The notes beneath the pieces are model-generated. The model worked only from the letters and a program-made list of their open reading frames with translations, ran no database searches and was not told where the DNA came from. A stretch of DNA of 42,023 nucleotides from Lachnospiraceae bacterium (GTDB lineage Bacteria; Bacillota; Clostridia; Lachnospirales; Lachnospiraceae). Made by a program: the position numbers and the translations under genes. This document shows, piece after piece, positions 25,501 to 33,617 of this stretch. Position 1 is the first letter of the stretch. Each line of letters starts with the position of its first letter. The stretch covers positions 1 to 42,023 of the forward strand of contig JAQYOA010000122.1 of the NCBI GenBank assembly GCA_028727605.1, in the 5' to 3' direction.

Positions 25501-25985
25501 GCATCATCATGGATAAAAAAGTCAAATATACAAAGAATAACAAAACGATGGCATTTCTGACTCTGGAGGATCTACTCGGCAGTATGGAAGTCGTTGTATT
25601 TCCAAGGGATTACGAAAAGAACGCATCTCTGATGCAGATCGATGCGCGGGTATTTATCCGGGGCCGTGTGTCTGCGGAGGATGACAAGCCAAGCAAGATG
25701 ATCTGTGAGCGGATTGTGCCGTTTGAGGATGTCCCGAGGGAATTGTGGATCCAGTTTGCGGATAAGGAAACGTATGAACGGGAAGTTGCGGGGCTCTATG
25801 ACATCTTAAAAGAATCGGACGGAAATGATCAGGTGGTACTTTATATCCGTTCGGCGAAAGCTATGAAAAAGCTTCCTCCAAGCCGAAGTGTCTGCGCAGA
25901 TGGGCATTTAATGGAAATTTTGACTACAAAATACGGTGTCGGAAACGTGAAAGTTGTAGAAAAGAGTATTGAAAAACGGCAATAA
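22512..25985 (+). CDS. dnaE: DNA polymerase III alpha subunit, DnaE
   Basis: A 1157-residue replicative-type polymerase. The order is: PHP domain at the N-terminus with intact-looking metal segments (HLHVHTEYSLLDG, AITDHGVMYG, GCEVYV); palm with GPGRGSAAGSLVSY near residue 353 and the catalytic PDIDVDF near 395; fingers with LYRPGPMDFIPQYI; helix-hairpin-helix region near 855-885; and a C-terminal OB fold near 995-1065. In Firmicutes DnaE works next to PolC, extending RNA primers on the lagging strand. ATG 22512 has GGGAGGAAG upstream; an earlier in-frame start would cross the terminator hairpin and add a tail not typical of DnaE. Confidence 0.97.
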   Translation: MSFVHLHVHTEYSLLDGSNKIQEYVQRVKELGMNSAAITDHGVMYGCIDFYKAALAAGIKPILGCEVYVTPGSRFDRETVRGEDRYYHLVLLAENNQGYSNLMKIVSAGFVDGFYYKPRIDLEILEQYHEGIIALSACLAGEVARCLVRNLYEEAKKTALRYEKIFGKGNFFLELQDHGIPEQHLVNQQLVRLSAETGIPLVATNDIHYTYEQDADPHDILLCLQTGKKLSDEDRMRYEGGQYYVKSEAEMAALFPYAREALENTQKIADRCQVTIEFGVTKLPKFDVPEGYTSWDYLQKLCYDGLQRLYQPVTEELRSRLRYELDTIQKMGYVDYFLIVWDFIKFARDHDIIVGPGRGSAAGSLVSYTLGITQLDPMRYQLLFERFLNPERVTMPDIDVDFCFERRSEVIDYVTRKYGKDRVVQIVTFGTLAARGVIRDVGRVLDMPYAQVDAIAKMIPNELNITINRALEMNHELRELYESNEEVAHLIDMSKRLEGLPRHTSMHAAGVVIGSRPLDEFVPLSRGSDGTIVTQFTMTTLEELGLLKMDFLGLRTLTVIQNAVKLAERDNHVTIDLMNIDYNDPKVLGMIGAAKTVGVFQLESGGMKNFMKELKPQNLEDIIAGISLYRPGPMDFIPQYIRGKNHPESVTYDTPLLEPILSPTYGCIVYQEQVMQIVQSLAGYSLGRADLVRRAMSKKKASVMEKERKNFVYGNEEEGVPGCIRNGISEEIANKIYDEMIDFAKYAFNKSHAAAYAVVSYQTAWLKYYYPVEFMAALMTSCLDNPGKVAEYILNSRQMGISILPPDINRSEGKFTVDGTSIRYGMAAIKGIGKPVMDAIVEERKNGGPFLSLRDFAERLSGKEVNKRTVENFIKAGAFDCFGATRKQMMQVYARILDDVSRDKKNSLTGQMSLFDFVDDETKKSYEITYPNVGEFEKGDKLAFEKEVLGIYISGHPLEEQEECWRKNITAVTTDFLPDEETGMPKVQDGAIETVGGIIMDKKVKYTKNNKTMAFLTLEDLLGSMEVVVFPRDYEKNASLMQIDARVFIRGRVSAEDDKPSKMICERIVPFEDVPRELWIQFADKETYEREVAGLYDILKESDGNDQVVLYIRSAKAMKKLPPSRSVCADGHLMEILTTKYGVGNVKVVEKSIEKRQ

Positions 25986-25997
25986 ATGCATTAAAAT
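25969..25997 (+). promoter_or_regulatory. Promoter of pfkA
   Basis: TTGAAA (25969-25974) and TAAAAT (25992-25997), spacer 17, overlapping the end of dnaE. The leader that follows has a 12-base direct repeat (26003-26014 and 26037-26048). Confidence 0.65.
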
Positions 25998-26063
25998 GAA
26001 GCTGTGTGTGATGATTTAAGAAAAAATCAATTTTAATGTGTGTGATGAGATGGAGGAATTCAT

Positions 26064-27056
26064 ATGGCAACGACTAGCAAGGTAAAGACAATTGGTGTGC
26101 TGACCAGCGGCGGTGATGCGCCTGGTATGAACGCCGCAATCCGTGCAGCCGTAAGACGCGGTTTGCAGCAGGGTGTTCAGATGAAGGGTATCCTGAAAGG
26201 CTATGACGGTCTGATGAACGAGGAGATCATCGACATGACAGCCCGTGACGTGTCTGACACAATCGAGCGCGGCGGTACAATTCTGTACACAGCCCGCTGT
26301 GCCGAGATGAGAACACCGGAAGGCCAGAAACGTGCGGCAGAGACCTGCAGAAAGTACGGAATTGACGGTCTGGTAGTAATCGGAGGAGACGGTTCCTTTG
26401 CCGGTGCTCAAAAGCTGGCAGCTCTTGGAATCAACACCGTCGGTGTACCGGGTACCATCGATCTGGATATTGCCTGTACCGAGTATACGATCGGATTTGA
26501 TACTGCTGTAAATACTGCAATGGAAGCCATCGATAAAGTACGTGATACTTCTACATCCCATGAGAGATGTTCCATCATCGAGGTTATGGGACGAAATGCC
26601 GGATACATTGCCCTGTGGTGCGGTATCGCAAACGGTGCGGAGGATATCCTGCTTCCTGAGAAATATGATTACGATGAGCAGAAGATTATCAACAACATCA
26701 TCGAGAACCGTAAGAAAGGCAAGAAGCATCATATCATCATCAACGCTGAGGGTATCGGACATTCCACCAGCATGGCACGCCGTATTGAGGCAGCTACCGG
26801 TATTGAAACCCGTGCGACGATCCTTGGACACATGCAGCGAGGCGGAAGCCCTACCTGTAAAGACCGTGTTTACGCTTCTATCATGGGTGCCTACGCAGTT
26901 GACCTACTGATTGAAGGAAAATCTGACCGTGTTGTTGCATACCGCAACGGTGAGTACGTTGACTACGATATTGATGAGGCACTGGCAATGAAGAAGCAGC
27001 TGCCGGAATATCAGTGGGAGATCGCGAAAGCGCTGTCATATAACTATAGTAAATAA
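26064..27056 (+). CDS. pfkA: ATP-dependent 6-phosphofructokinase
   Basis: A 330-residue glycolytic enzyme phosphorylating fructose 6-phosphate. The ATP-binding start is GVLTSGGDAPGMNA. GGDGS at 107-111 keeps the Gly that marks ATP (rather than pyrophosphate) use. The catalytic loop reads TIDLDI at 131-136: the two aspartates of the usual TIDND are kept (Asp133, Asp135) but Asn between them is Leu. MGRNAGYIAL and LGHMQRGGSP bind the sugar phosphate. ATG 26064 follows GGAGG. It has its own promoter and a strong terminator, so it is monocistronic. Confidence 0.96.
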   Translation: MATTSKVKTIGVLTSGGDAPGMNAAIRAAVRRGLQQGVQMKGILKGYDGLMNEEIIDMTARDVSDTIERGGTILYTARCAEMRTPEGQKRAAETCRKYGIDGLVVIGGDGSFAGAQKLAALGINTVGVPGTIDLDIACTEYTIGFDTAVNTAMEAIDKVRDTSTSHERCSIIEVMGRNAGYIALWCGIANGAEDILLPEKYDYDEQKIINNIIENRKKGKKHHIIINAEGIGHSTSMARRIEAATGIETRATILGHMQRGGSPTCKDRVYASIMGAYAVDLLIEGKSDRVVAYRNGEYVDYDIDEALAMKKQLPEYQWEIAKALSYNYSK

Positions 27057-27090
27057 AACAGGTACCTCCCGGTATCTGTATCGAAGAGAA

Positions 27091-27128
27091 AAACGGGCTG
27101 ACGCAGCAAGATGCCAGCCCGTTTTTTT
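27091..27128 (+). terminator. pfkA intrinsic terminator
   Basis: AAACGGGCTG (27091-27100) pairs with CAGCCCGTTT (27115-27124), followed by a T-run to 27128. A second, smaller hairpin lies just before it (ACAGGTACC with GGTATCTGT, about 27058-27079). Confidence 0.92.
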
Positions 27129-27188
27129 ATCCGGGGATACGGATGGCGGGAGTGGAGATGTCTGATCTCATGCGGGAGGAATAATTCG

Positions 27189-28565
27189 GTGAGAAATAAG
27201 AAAAAGAGCCATCTTCCGGCGGAGCGGATTATGGTGATCGGGTTTGCGGCGGTTATTTTGCTGGGAACGCTGCTGCTCTCTCTGCCCTGTGCGACGGCAG
27301 ACGGACAGCGGGCGGATTTTCTGGATGCTTTGTTTACCGCAACCACGTCCGTCTGTGTGACCGGACTGGTGACCGTACCTACAGCCGTTTATTGGAGTAC
27401 TTTTGGCAAAGTGGTGATTCTGTTCCTGATCCAGTTCGGCGGTCTTGGGATTATGGCATGTCTGATGATGTTTCTTTTAATTATGAGGAGAAGAATCAGT
27501 CTGCAGAACAGAAAACTGATTCAGGACACCTATAATCTGCCGGTATTAAAAGGTGCTGTCGGAACAATCCGGAAACTGCTCATCGGAACCTTCACCGTAG
27601 AGGCGGCCGGAGCGGTGTGCTACAGCTTTTATTTTGTTCCGGAATACGGATGGGGGAAGGGAATCGCCTTTTCCGTTTTTCATGCGGTTTCAGCTTTCTG
27701 CAACGCAGGAATTGATATCGTGGGAGAATCCTCTTTTGTTCCGTTTGTTGAGAAGCCGCTGATCAATCTGACCACCATGGGCCTGATTATCTTAAGCGGT
27801 CTTGGTTTTCCTGTCTGGTGGGAACTTCTGGAACGGATCGGCGGTTTCTTTTCGGGAAAATACAGCCGAAGAAATTTTGTGCGGGGATTTACGCTGCATA
27901 CAAAGCTTGTGCTGGTTACCACGGGTGTTCTGATTGTGGGCGGTGCAGCGCTGATTCTGCTGTTTGACTGGAATCATCCGGAATCCCTTGGAAATCTGGA
28001 TACGCCTTCGAAGATCATGGCTGCTTTTTTCCAGTCAGTCACGACCAGAACAGCGGGTTTTGAGACGATTCCGCAAAAGAATTTTACGGAGAGCACTTCC
28101 CTTATCTGTATGGTGATGATGTTTATCGGAGGTTCGCCCATGGGAACGGCGGGCGGTGTCAAGACAACTACCATTGCACTGCTGTTTCTGATGGTAGCAG
28201 CCTATATCCGGGCGAACTCTGATACAGAGGCCTATGGAAGAAGAGTGGCGGAGGAAAATCTGCGCTCGGCAGTGGTGATTTTCTTTTACGGAATGGGAAT
28301 TGTGATCATTGCAACCACAGCACTGGTTGCAGTGACAGGCAGCCCTCTTCTGGACTGTCTTTACGAGATTGTCTCGGCGGTGGCAACGGTGGGACTGACC
28401 CGTTCTCTTACTCCGACGCTGCCTTCGGCGGGAAAGTGGATTGTGATTGTGGTCATGTTTATGGGAAGAATCGGTCCCATCACACTGGCGGTTGCTCTGA
28501 CGAGAAAGAACAGGAACAAAAAAGCCAGATTTGAACGACCGAAACAGCAGATTCTGGTAGGTTAA
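27189..28565 (+). CDS. ktrB: Potassium channel-like transporter subunit, KtrB/TrkH family
   Basis: A 458-residue membrane protein with four repeated membrane-pore-membrane units. The four selectivity-filter glycines are recognisable in TTSVCVTGLVT, SAFCNAGID, TTRTAGFETI and ATVGLTRSL. Length fits KtrB rather than the longer TrkH. It forms the K+-conducting dimer, gated by the KtrA ring whose gene follows after 31 bases. Start GTG 27189 is chosen because GGGAGGA (27174-27180) is 8 bases upstream and the protein then begins with a basic tail before the first helix. The C-terminus ends in a basic stretch. Many members are Na+-coupled. Confidence 0.93.
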   Translation: MRNKKKSHLPAERIMVIGFAAVILLGTLLLSLPCATADGQRADFLDALFTATTSVCVTGLVTVPTAVYWSTFGKVVILFLIQFGGLGIMACLMMFLLIMRRRISLQNRKLIQDTYNLPVLKGAVGTIRKLLIGTFTVEAAGAVCYSFYFVPEYGWGKGIAFSVFHAVSAFCNAGIDIVGESSFVPFVEKPLINLTTMGLIILSGLGFPVWWELLERIGGFFSGKYSRRNFVRGFTLHTKLVLVTTGVLIVGGAALILLFDWNHPESLGNLDTPSKIMAAFFQSVTTRTAGFETIPQKNFTESTSLICMVMMFIGGSPMGTAGGVKTTTIALLFLMVAAYIRANSDTEAYGRRVAEENLRSAVVIFFYGMGIVIIATTALVAVTGSPLLDCLYEIVSAVATVGLTRSLTPTLPSAGKWIVIVVMFMGRIGPITLAVALTRKNRNKKARFERPKQQILVG

Positions 28566-28596
28566 GTTTTTTGGAGGAAGGAGAACAAAGACAGGT

Positions 28597-29250
28597 ATGG
28601 GAAAACAATATGCAGTGCTGGGTCTTGGAAAATTCGGCTATGCGGTGGCAGTGACCCTTGCACAGGCCGGTAATCAGGTGCTGGCAGTGGACAGGAACGG
28701 AGAGATTGTTCAGGAGATTGCGGATCAGGTTACGTATGCTGTCCGGGCAGATGTCACAGACAGCCGCGTCTTTTCATCCCTGGGAATCAGCAATATGGAT
28801 GTGGTGGTTGTGGGAATTTCCGAAAATATGGAAGCCAGCACACTGGCCACAATCCAGGCAAAAGAGGCAGGAGTTCCCATGGTCATTGCCAAGGGTATGA
28901 ATCAGATCCATGCCAGCATTCTGAGAAAGGTGGGTGCTGATCAGGTGGTGATGGCGGAGAGCGAGACGGGTGTGCGTCTGGCAAAGAATCTGATGTCCGG
29001 AGGATTTCAGGATTTCTTTATGCTCTCGGACTCCTTTTCCATTGTGGAAATGCCTCTGCCGGAGCCCTGGGTGAATAAGAGCCTGGAACAGCTGGATCTT
29101 CGAAGAAAGTACGGGATCAACGTGATCGGGGTCAAATCCCGGGAGGAAATCCGTGTCCTGATTAACCCCAAAGAGCTTTTGCGGGAAGGTGACATTCTGA
29201 TTCTGATCGGTGAAAATAAAGAACTTGCAAAAATGAAAAAGAAGCGATAG
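28597..29250 (+). CDS. ktrA: Potassium uptake regulatory subunit KtrA (RCK domain)
   Basis: A 217-residue cytoplasmic protein. The Rossmann-like RCK_N domain has VLGLGKFGYAVA (Gly-x-Gly-x-x-Gly) and the acidic end of strand 2 at AVDRN, typical for ATP/ADP or NAD(H) binding. Residues from about 138 on form the RCK_C (TrkA_C) domain, which in Firmicutes KtrA proteins binds cyclic di-AMP and closes the channel. It would form an octameric ring on the KtrB dimer. GGAAGGAG precedes ATG 28597. A SpoU-family methyltransferase follows after 33 bases. Confidence 0.93.
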   Translation: MGKQYAVLGLGKFGYAVAVTLAQAGNQVLAVDRNGEIVQEIADQVTYAVRADVTDSRVFSSLGISNMDVVVVGISENMEASTLATIQAKEAGVPMVIAKGMNQIHASILRKVGADQVVMAESETGVRLAKNLMSGGFQDFFMLSDSFSIVEMPLPEPWVNKSLEQLDLRRKYGINVIGVKSREEIRVLINPKELLREGDILILIGENKELAKMKKKR

Positions 29251-29283
29251 AAAGGCATGCGAAGAAGCGGCAGGTGAAAGAAA

Positions 29284-30054
29284 ATGATTACAAGCAGCAG
29301 CAACAGTCAGGTAAAAAATATTATGCTTCTGAACCGTAAGGCAAAGGAGCGCCGTGCGCAGGGACTCTTTGTGGCGGAGGGAGAGAAAATGTACCGGGAA
29401 GCGCCGCTTTCCTGGATTCAGAAAGTATATCTCTCCGAAAGTTATCAAAAAATGAATGAAACACTGCGGGATGGTATAGAATATGAAACAGTGGAGGATC
29501 GGGTATTCTCATCCATGTGCGATACCAAGACGCCGCAGGGAGTGCTTACGCTGCTTCACATGCCTTTCTATCAGCCGGAGCAGGTACTGGAAGGGGAAGC
29601 GCCTCTGCTTATGGTCCTTGAGGATCTTCAGGACCCGGGAAATGTGGGAACGATTATCCGAACGGCTGAGGGAGCCGGAGTTACCGGGGTAATCCTAAGC
29701 CAGAACAGCGCGGATTTATTTAATCCGAAGACAATCCGTTCTACCATGGGATCGATTTACCGCATGCCGTTCCTTATCACATCCAATCCGGTAGGTTTTG
29801 TGATGGAATTGAAGAGAAGAGGAATCACAACTTATGCGGCACATCTGAACGGTAAAAATTCTTATCGTGAGGAAAATTATACGGGCCCGTCGGCCTTTCT
29901 GATCGGCAATGAAGGCAATGGCCTCTCGGAAGAAATGAGCCGGGAAGCCTCCTGTCTGATTCGCATTCCAATGGAGGGACAGGTTGAATCCCTCAACGCT
30001 GCGATAGCCTCCTCCATTCTTATGTACGAAGCACATGCGCAGAGACATCGGTAA
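29284..30054 (+). CDS. TrmH/SpoU-family RNA 2'-O-methyltransferase
   Basis: A 256-residue SPOUT enzyme. The N-terminal 100 residues are the RNA-binding part (NSQVKNIMLLNRKAKERRAQ). The knotted domain has motif 1 LQDPGNVGTIIRTAEGAG, motif 2 LIGNEGNGLS and motif 3 IRIPMEGQVESLNAA. It probably methylates a ribose in rRNA (RlmB-like) or tRNA; the exact target cannot be given. AGGTGA precedes ATG 29284. The close spacing suggests that it is the third gene of the ktrB-ktrA unit. Confidence 0.92.
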   Translation: MITSSSNSQVKNIMLLNRKAKERRAQGLFVAEGEKMYREAPLSWIQKVYLSESYQKMNETLRDGIEYETVEDRVFSSMCDTKTPQGVLTLLHMPFYQPEQVLEGEAPLLMVLEDLQDPGNVGTIIRTAEGAGVTGVILSQNSADLFNPKTIRSTMGSIYRMPFLITSNPVGFVMELKRRGITTYAAHLNGKNSYREENYTGPSAFLIGNEGNGLSEEMSREASCLIRIPMEGQVESLNAAIASSILMYEAHAQRHR

Positions 30055-30087
30055 ATGATAATGTTTTTTACGTTTTCCTTAAGTCTA

Positions 30088-30116
30088 TCGACATTGTGCC
30101 TGGTTTGGGATAGAAT
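30088..30116 (+). promoter_or_regulatory. Promoter of the polysaccharide deacetylase gene
   Basis: TCGACA (30088-30093; one base from TTGACA) and TAGAAT (30111-30116) with 17-base spacing, 53 bases before the start codon. Confidence 0.65.
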
Positions 30117-30168
30117 AATAGAAGAATAGTCGAACTATGGGAATGCGTATCAGGGGAGGAATCAGTTT

Positions 30169-31647
30169 ATGGAAGAAAAACGCAGATTAACGAAGAAGGA
30201 GCTTCGACGCCGCAGACGAAGAAGGATTCTGATTGCCAAGACAGTTTTGCTGTGCGGTTTGCTTGCGGTTCTGGGATTTGGAATCTGGGCACTCTCAGGC
30301 GGTATGAGTACGCTGAAGGAAAAAGCACAGAAAAAAAATGAGAGTCAGCAGACAGCGTCAGCGGACAGCCAGGTAAGTGACAGCAGCATCAGCACAGGAG
30401 GGGAGGTAGATCCCTCTTCTTTACGGGAGAGCCTGATGGCGGAGGCAGAAGCCCTGGCGATGACTTATGATTATGACGGAGCAATCGAAAAGCTCCAGAG
30501 TATAGAAGGCGCATCCACCGATGCGGATATTATCACGAAAATTGCGGAGTACACCTCTACCAGAGATGCCTGCGTCCGGGTGAATGTCAATGAGGTGACT
30601 CACATTTTCTATCATTCGCTGGTGGTGGATCCACAGAAAGCCTTTTTCCAGGACAATGCACAGACGGAAGGCTTCTGTGAGTGGATGACCACTGTGGATG
30701 AGTTCAACAGGATTACACAGCAGATGTATGATAACGGTTATGTCATGGTAAGTCTCCGTGACCTGGTAAAAGAGACGGTGGATGAAGACGGAAACGTTCA
30801 TTTTACCGAGGGAGATATTTATCTGCCAGAGGGAAAGAAAGCGTTTGTGCTGTCTTTGGATGACCTGTGTTATTATCATTCTTATGACGGACGTGGAATC
30901 GCCAGCAAGATGGTAATCGGTGAGGACGGAAAACCGACCTGTGAATATATTCAGGATGACGGAACGGTTGTGACCGGTGCCTATGACTGCATTCCGCTGA
31001 TGGATCAGTTTGTGGAGGAACATCCAGATGCCGTTTATCACGGAGCGAGAGGAACGGTAGCGTTGACCGGATATGACGGAATTCTCGGTTACCGGACGGA
31101 CATCTCCTACAAGACCGGAGAAAACCTTTCTGACGATCAGAGGGCGTGGCTGAATGCACATCCGGACTTCGATTACGAGAAAGAGTGTGAGGAGGCGAAA
31201 AAGACAGCGGATGCCATTAAGGCAGACGGCTGGACATTTGCCAGCCATACCTGGGGTCACATCCGTGTGGGAGACAAGAGCCTGGAGCAGATTCAGACAG
31301 ATACCGAAAAGTGGCTCAATTACGTAGCGCCGCTGATCGGAGGATCGGACATTATCATCTTTGCTCACGGTCAGGATTTGTCGGACTGGCGTGATTACAG
31401 CGAGGACAATGAGAAGTTCAGCTATCTGAAGAGCAAGGGATTCAATATTTACTGTAACGTGGATTCGTCTCAGTATTTTGTACAGGTGAGAGATAATTAC
31501 CTGCGTATGGGACGCCGCAACCTGGATGGCTATCGCCTGTACCAGGATACCTACGGAGGAGGAACCCGCACGGCGGATCTCTTTGACGCGGCATCGGTAT
31601 TTGACAGCAGAAGACCAACGGATGCTTCACTGTATGATCTCCAGTAA
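30169..31647 (+). CDS. Membrane-anchored polysaccharide deacetylase (NodB-like)
   Basis: A 492-residue protein. The first 20 residues are highly basic, with an Arg-rich run, followed by one membrane helix (about 24-44) and a Ser/Gln-rich linker, so the enzyme faces outward and is held by an uncleaved anchor. The NodB-type metal site is visible: Asp231-Asp232 in VLSLDDLCYY and His360/His364 in SHTWGH. The first motif is LSLDD rather than the usual TFDDG. A domain at about 80-135 with repeated helices precedes it. It probably deacetylates a cell-wall or capsule glycan. Start ATG 30169 has GGGGAGGA upstream. Transcribed alone, and terminated by a hairpin shared with the converging DUF885 gene. 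Confidence 0.85.
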   Translation: MEEKRRLTKKELRRRRRRRILIAKTVLLCGLLAVLGFGIWALSGGMSTLKEKAQKKNESQQTASADSQVSDSSISTGGEVDPSSLRESLMAEAEALAMTYDYDGAIEKLQSIEGASTDADIITKIAEYTSTRDACVRVNVNEVTHIFYHSLVVDPQKAFFQDNAQTEGFCEWMTTVDEFNRITQQMYDNGYVMVSLRDLVKETVDEDGNVHFTEGDIYLPEGKKAFVLSLDDLCYYHSYDGRGIASKMVIGEDGKPTCEYIQDDGTVVTGAYDCIPLMDQFVEEHPDAVYHGARGTVALTGYDGILGYRTDISYKTGENLSDDQRAWLNAHPDFDYEKECEEAKKTADAIKADGWTFASHTWGHIRVGDKSLEQIQTDTEKWLNYVAPLIGGSDIIIFAHGQDLSDWRDYSEDNEKFSYLKSKGFNIYCNVDSSQYFVQVRDNYLRMGRRNLDGYRLYQDTYGGGTRTADLFDAASVFDSRRPTDASLYDLQ

Positions 31648-31660
31648 GGAGAGGACAAGC

Positions 31661-31698
31661 GGTCAGCGGGAGAGTGTTGTTTCACTCTCCCGCTGATC
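31661..31698. terminator. Shared hairpin between converging deacetylase and DUF885 genes
   Basis: A 16-bp stem (31661-31676 with 31683-31698; one wobble) and 6-base loop. T-content after it is low on both strands (GTTTATC on plus), so termination relies on the very stable stem. The last codons and stop codon (31663-31665) of the minus-strand gene are inside the hairpin. Confidence 0.65.
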
Positions 31699-33459
31699 GT
31701 TTATCAGAAGATATTTGCGGACGACGGGGAAGGGCGCCGCGCCGATTTCCATCAGATCTTCATGAAACTGAATCAGAGAAAAATCTGCGTTGAAAAATGC
31801 TTCTGCTTCGCTTTTCAGGCTCATAAAATTTAAATATCCCACATAGTATTTCAGGTAGTTGGCAGGGGTCTCTACGATATACTGATAGATTTTTGCGATG
31901 GTTGTAAGATCCGTGATGCCGAAATTGCCAAGGAAGGATGCAGCATCCTCCAAAAGCCAGCCTTCATTGTGGATGGCGATATCCAGGATGGAATAAAGAC
32001 ACAGATGGACGGAGCGGTTCAGCCATTGTAAGGAAAAGGCGGCCTGCAGATCGTCCGACAGATTTCTTCCGGCGTAGCGGTATGCGTAGGACTCTACGTA
32101 GGTCGCCCAGCCTTCCACATAGCCAGCCGGTGCATACAGGTGCCGGATCAGAGGAGCGTCTGTGCGGGAAAAGGAGACGCACTGGTAGAGGTGGCCCGGA
32201 AATCCCTCGTGGGCCAGCGTAGTGTAAAGTTCCAGTCCGCTCATGGCACTGCTGCGGTTGATGTAGATGGAGTTGGGTGATTGGGTGTCCACAGGGGGTG
32301 TCAGATAGAAAGCGGGTGCGAGATAGTTTTCCAGCGTTTCATCCACATATTTGACTTCATATTCCGTATCGGAAAGGAGTGGAAAATCCTGTGCCATGGC
32401 CTGAGAAAGATCCTGAAGCATCTCTTCCGGAGAGGAAAAAGAAAGACTGGTCTGGTTAAGAAGAAGTGCCAGGGAGGGTTCGGATGAGAGCATTTCCGAA
32501 ATCCGGCTGCAGTCGGAGAAAAGCTGTTCCTTTAGCCGAAGAAGCAGTTCTTCGGGAGTTTCCTCACACCCGGTATAGGAGCGCACGAGATAGGCGTAAT
32601 ATTCTTTTCCGCCCTCGCAGCGGGCGAGGCCTCCGTCGTTGGTTCCGGTTCCCATAAGATCGGTGAGCGCCTCAATCAGCGCCTGATAGGAGGGGAGCAC
32701 ACAGGAGGCAATCAGCTTCTGATGGATGGCAAGGCAGGCCTGCTGCTCTTCTTCGTCAAAGAGGCCGCAGGCGGAGAGATTCTTTTGAAAAAGCTGCTGA
32801 AGGTAGTGATCTTCAGGCTCCGCAAGAAAAGAAGTGCACTGATCAATCACACCGGCGGCCGCCTGATCGTTCATAAAAACGCCCTGACGGGATTTTTCGC
32901 GTTCCAGGGCAATGATTTGCTGAAAATAAGAGGGCATTTCCCGAAGCAGCTGCAAATAATCCAGCACGTCCTTGCGGGTGCGGAAGGCGTATTCCGACAA
33001 AAGGACGGGAAGCTGGGCCTGCACACCCAGAGAAGGGCCAAGCACTTCCGAAAGAATGCTGACGGCACCGGGCATTTCCTCGGTTTTCAGGTCGAACAGC
33101 AGGGTATCCAGAGTAATCCGGTTGGCTTTTGTCAGCTTATCCGGGGAAAAGGAAGAGAGGATCTGCCGCCGGTTTTCGCAGGCAGCCAGATGTGCTGTCC
33201 GGTCAGGAAGAGAGATCGTTCCAAGGGTTGCGGGAATTTCCCCGATTCCTGCAGGAGCCGGATCTGCCAGCGTATAATGGAGATTTATGGTTGAGGAAGA
33301 AACCTCTGCGCGGAATAAAGTATCAATGAAAGCCTCAAAACGCCGGTTCTCTCCCGGAGAGAAAAAGGGGGACAGATACCAGAAGAGCAGGAATGCGGTG
33401 AGCATAAGAAGAAGTGTCAAAGTAAAGAAGGCGCGTCTTTTCAGGCGTTTTGGTTTCAT
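31663..33459 (-). CDS. DUF885-family putative metalloprotease, membrane-anchored
   Basis: A 598-residue protein with a basic start and one N-terminal membrane helix (about 9-31), so the bulk is extracellular. The DUF885 signature HEGFPGH is at 417-423, followed by GYVEGWATYVE, the set resembling the zinc site of a peptidase (His417, His423 and a downstream Glu). Function in this family is mostly unproven; some members are annotated as peptidases. ATG 33459 is preferred since GGGGAGAT lies upstream and the anchor then is at the very N-terminus; an earlier in-frame start would add about 58 residues with no ribosome site. Converges with the deacetylase and diverges from the lipoprotein. Confidence 0.85.
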   Translation of the reverse strand: MKPKRLKRRAFFTLTLLLMLTAFLLFWYLSPFFSPGENRRFEAFIDTLFRAEVSSSTINLHYTLADPAPAGIGEIPATLGTISLPDRTAHLAACENRRQILSSFSPDKLTKANRITLDTLLFDLKTEEMPGAVSILSEVLGPSLGVQAQLPVLLSEYAFRTRKDVLDYLQLLREMPSYFQQIIALEREKSRQGVFMNDQAAAGVIDQCTSFLAEPEDHYLQQLFQKNLSACGLFDEEEQQACLAIHQKLIASCVLPSYQALIEALTDLMGTGTNDGGLARCEGGKEYYAYLVRSYTGCEETPEELLLRLKEQLFSDCSRISEMLSSEPSLALLLNQTSLSFSSPEEMLQDLSQAMAQDFPLLSDTEYEVKYVDETLENYLAPAFYLTPPVDTQSPNSIYINRSSAMSGLELYTTLAHEGFPGHLYQCVSFSRTDAPLIRHLYAPAGYVEGWATYVESYAYRYAGRNLSDDLQAAFSLQWLNRSVHLCLYSILDIAIHNEGWLLEDAASFLGNFGITDLTTIAKIYQYIVETPANYLKYYVGYLNFMSLKSEAEAFFNADFSLIQFHEDLMEIGAAPFPVVRKYLLINDQRESETTLSR

Positions 33460-33541
33460 AGGAAAAAAATCTCCCCGGATCTCTCTTACTCCCAATTTAT
33501 GAAAGGACAGGGATCGCTTAGAACCAAATCCTTCCGGTGTA

Positions 33542-33570
33542 TTGGAAATCCGGGGCGGCTGTGGTAAAAT
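33542..33570 (+). promoter_or_regulatory. Promoter of the repeat lipoprotein gene
   Basis: TTGGAA (33542-33547) and TAAAAT (33565-33570) with 17-base spacing; the context TGTGGTAAAAT is the same as at the pncB promoter. Confidence 0.6.
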
Positions 33571-33617
33571 AACGGGAAGGGAACCGAAAGTGGTTTGTAT
33601 TGTGAAGGAGTATGAAT

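Noticed and set aside
32722-33294. Plus-strand open frame of about 190 codons opposite the DUF885 gene
   Set aside because: Antisense shadow of a protein with a clear family motif; no ribosome site and no recognisable domain.
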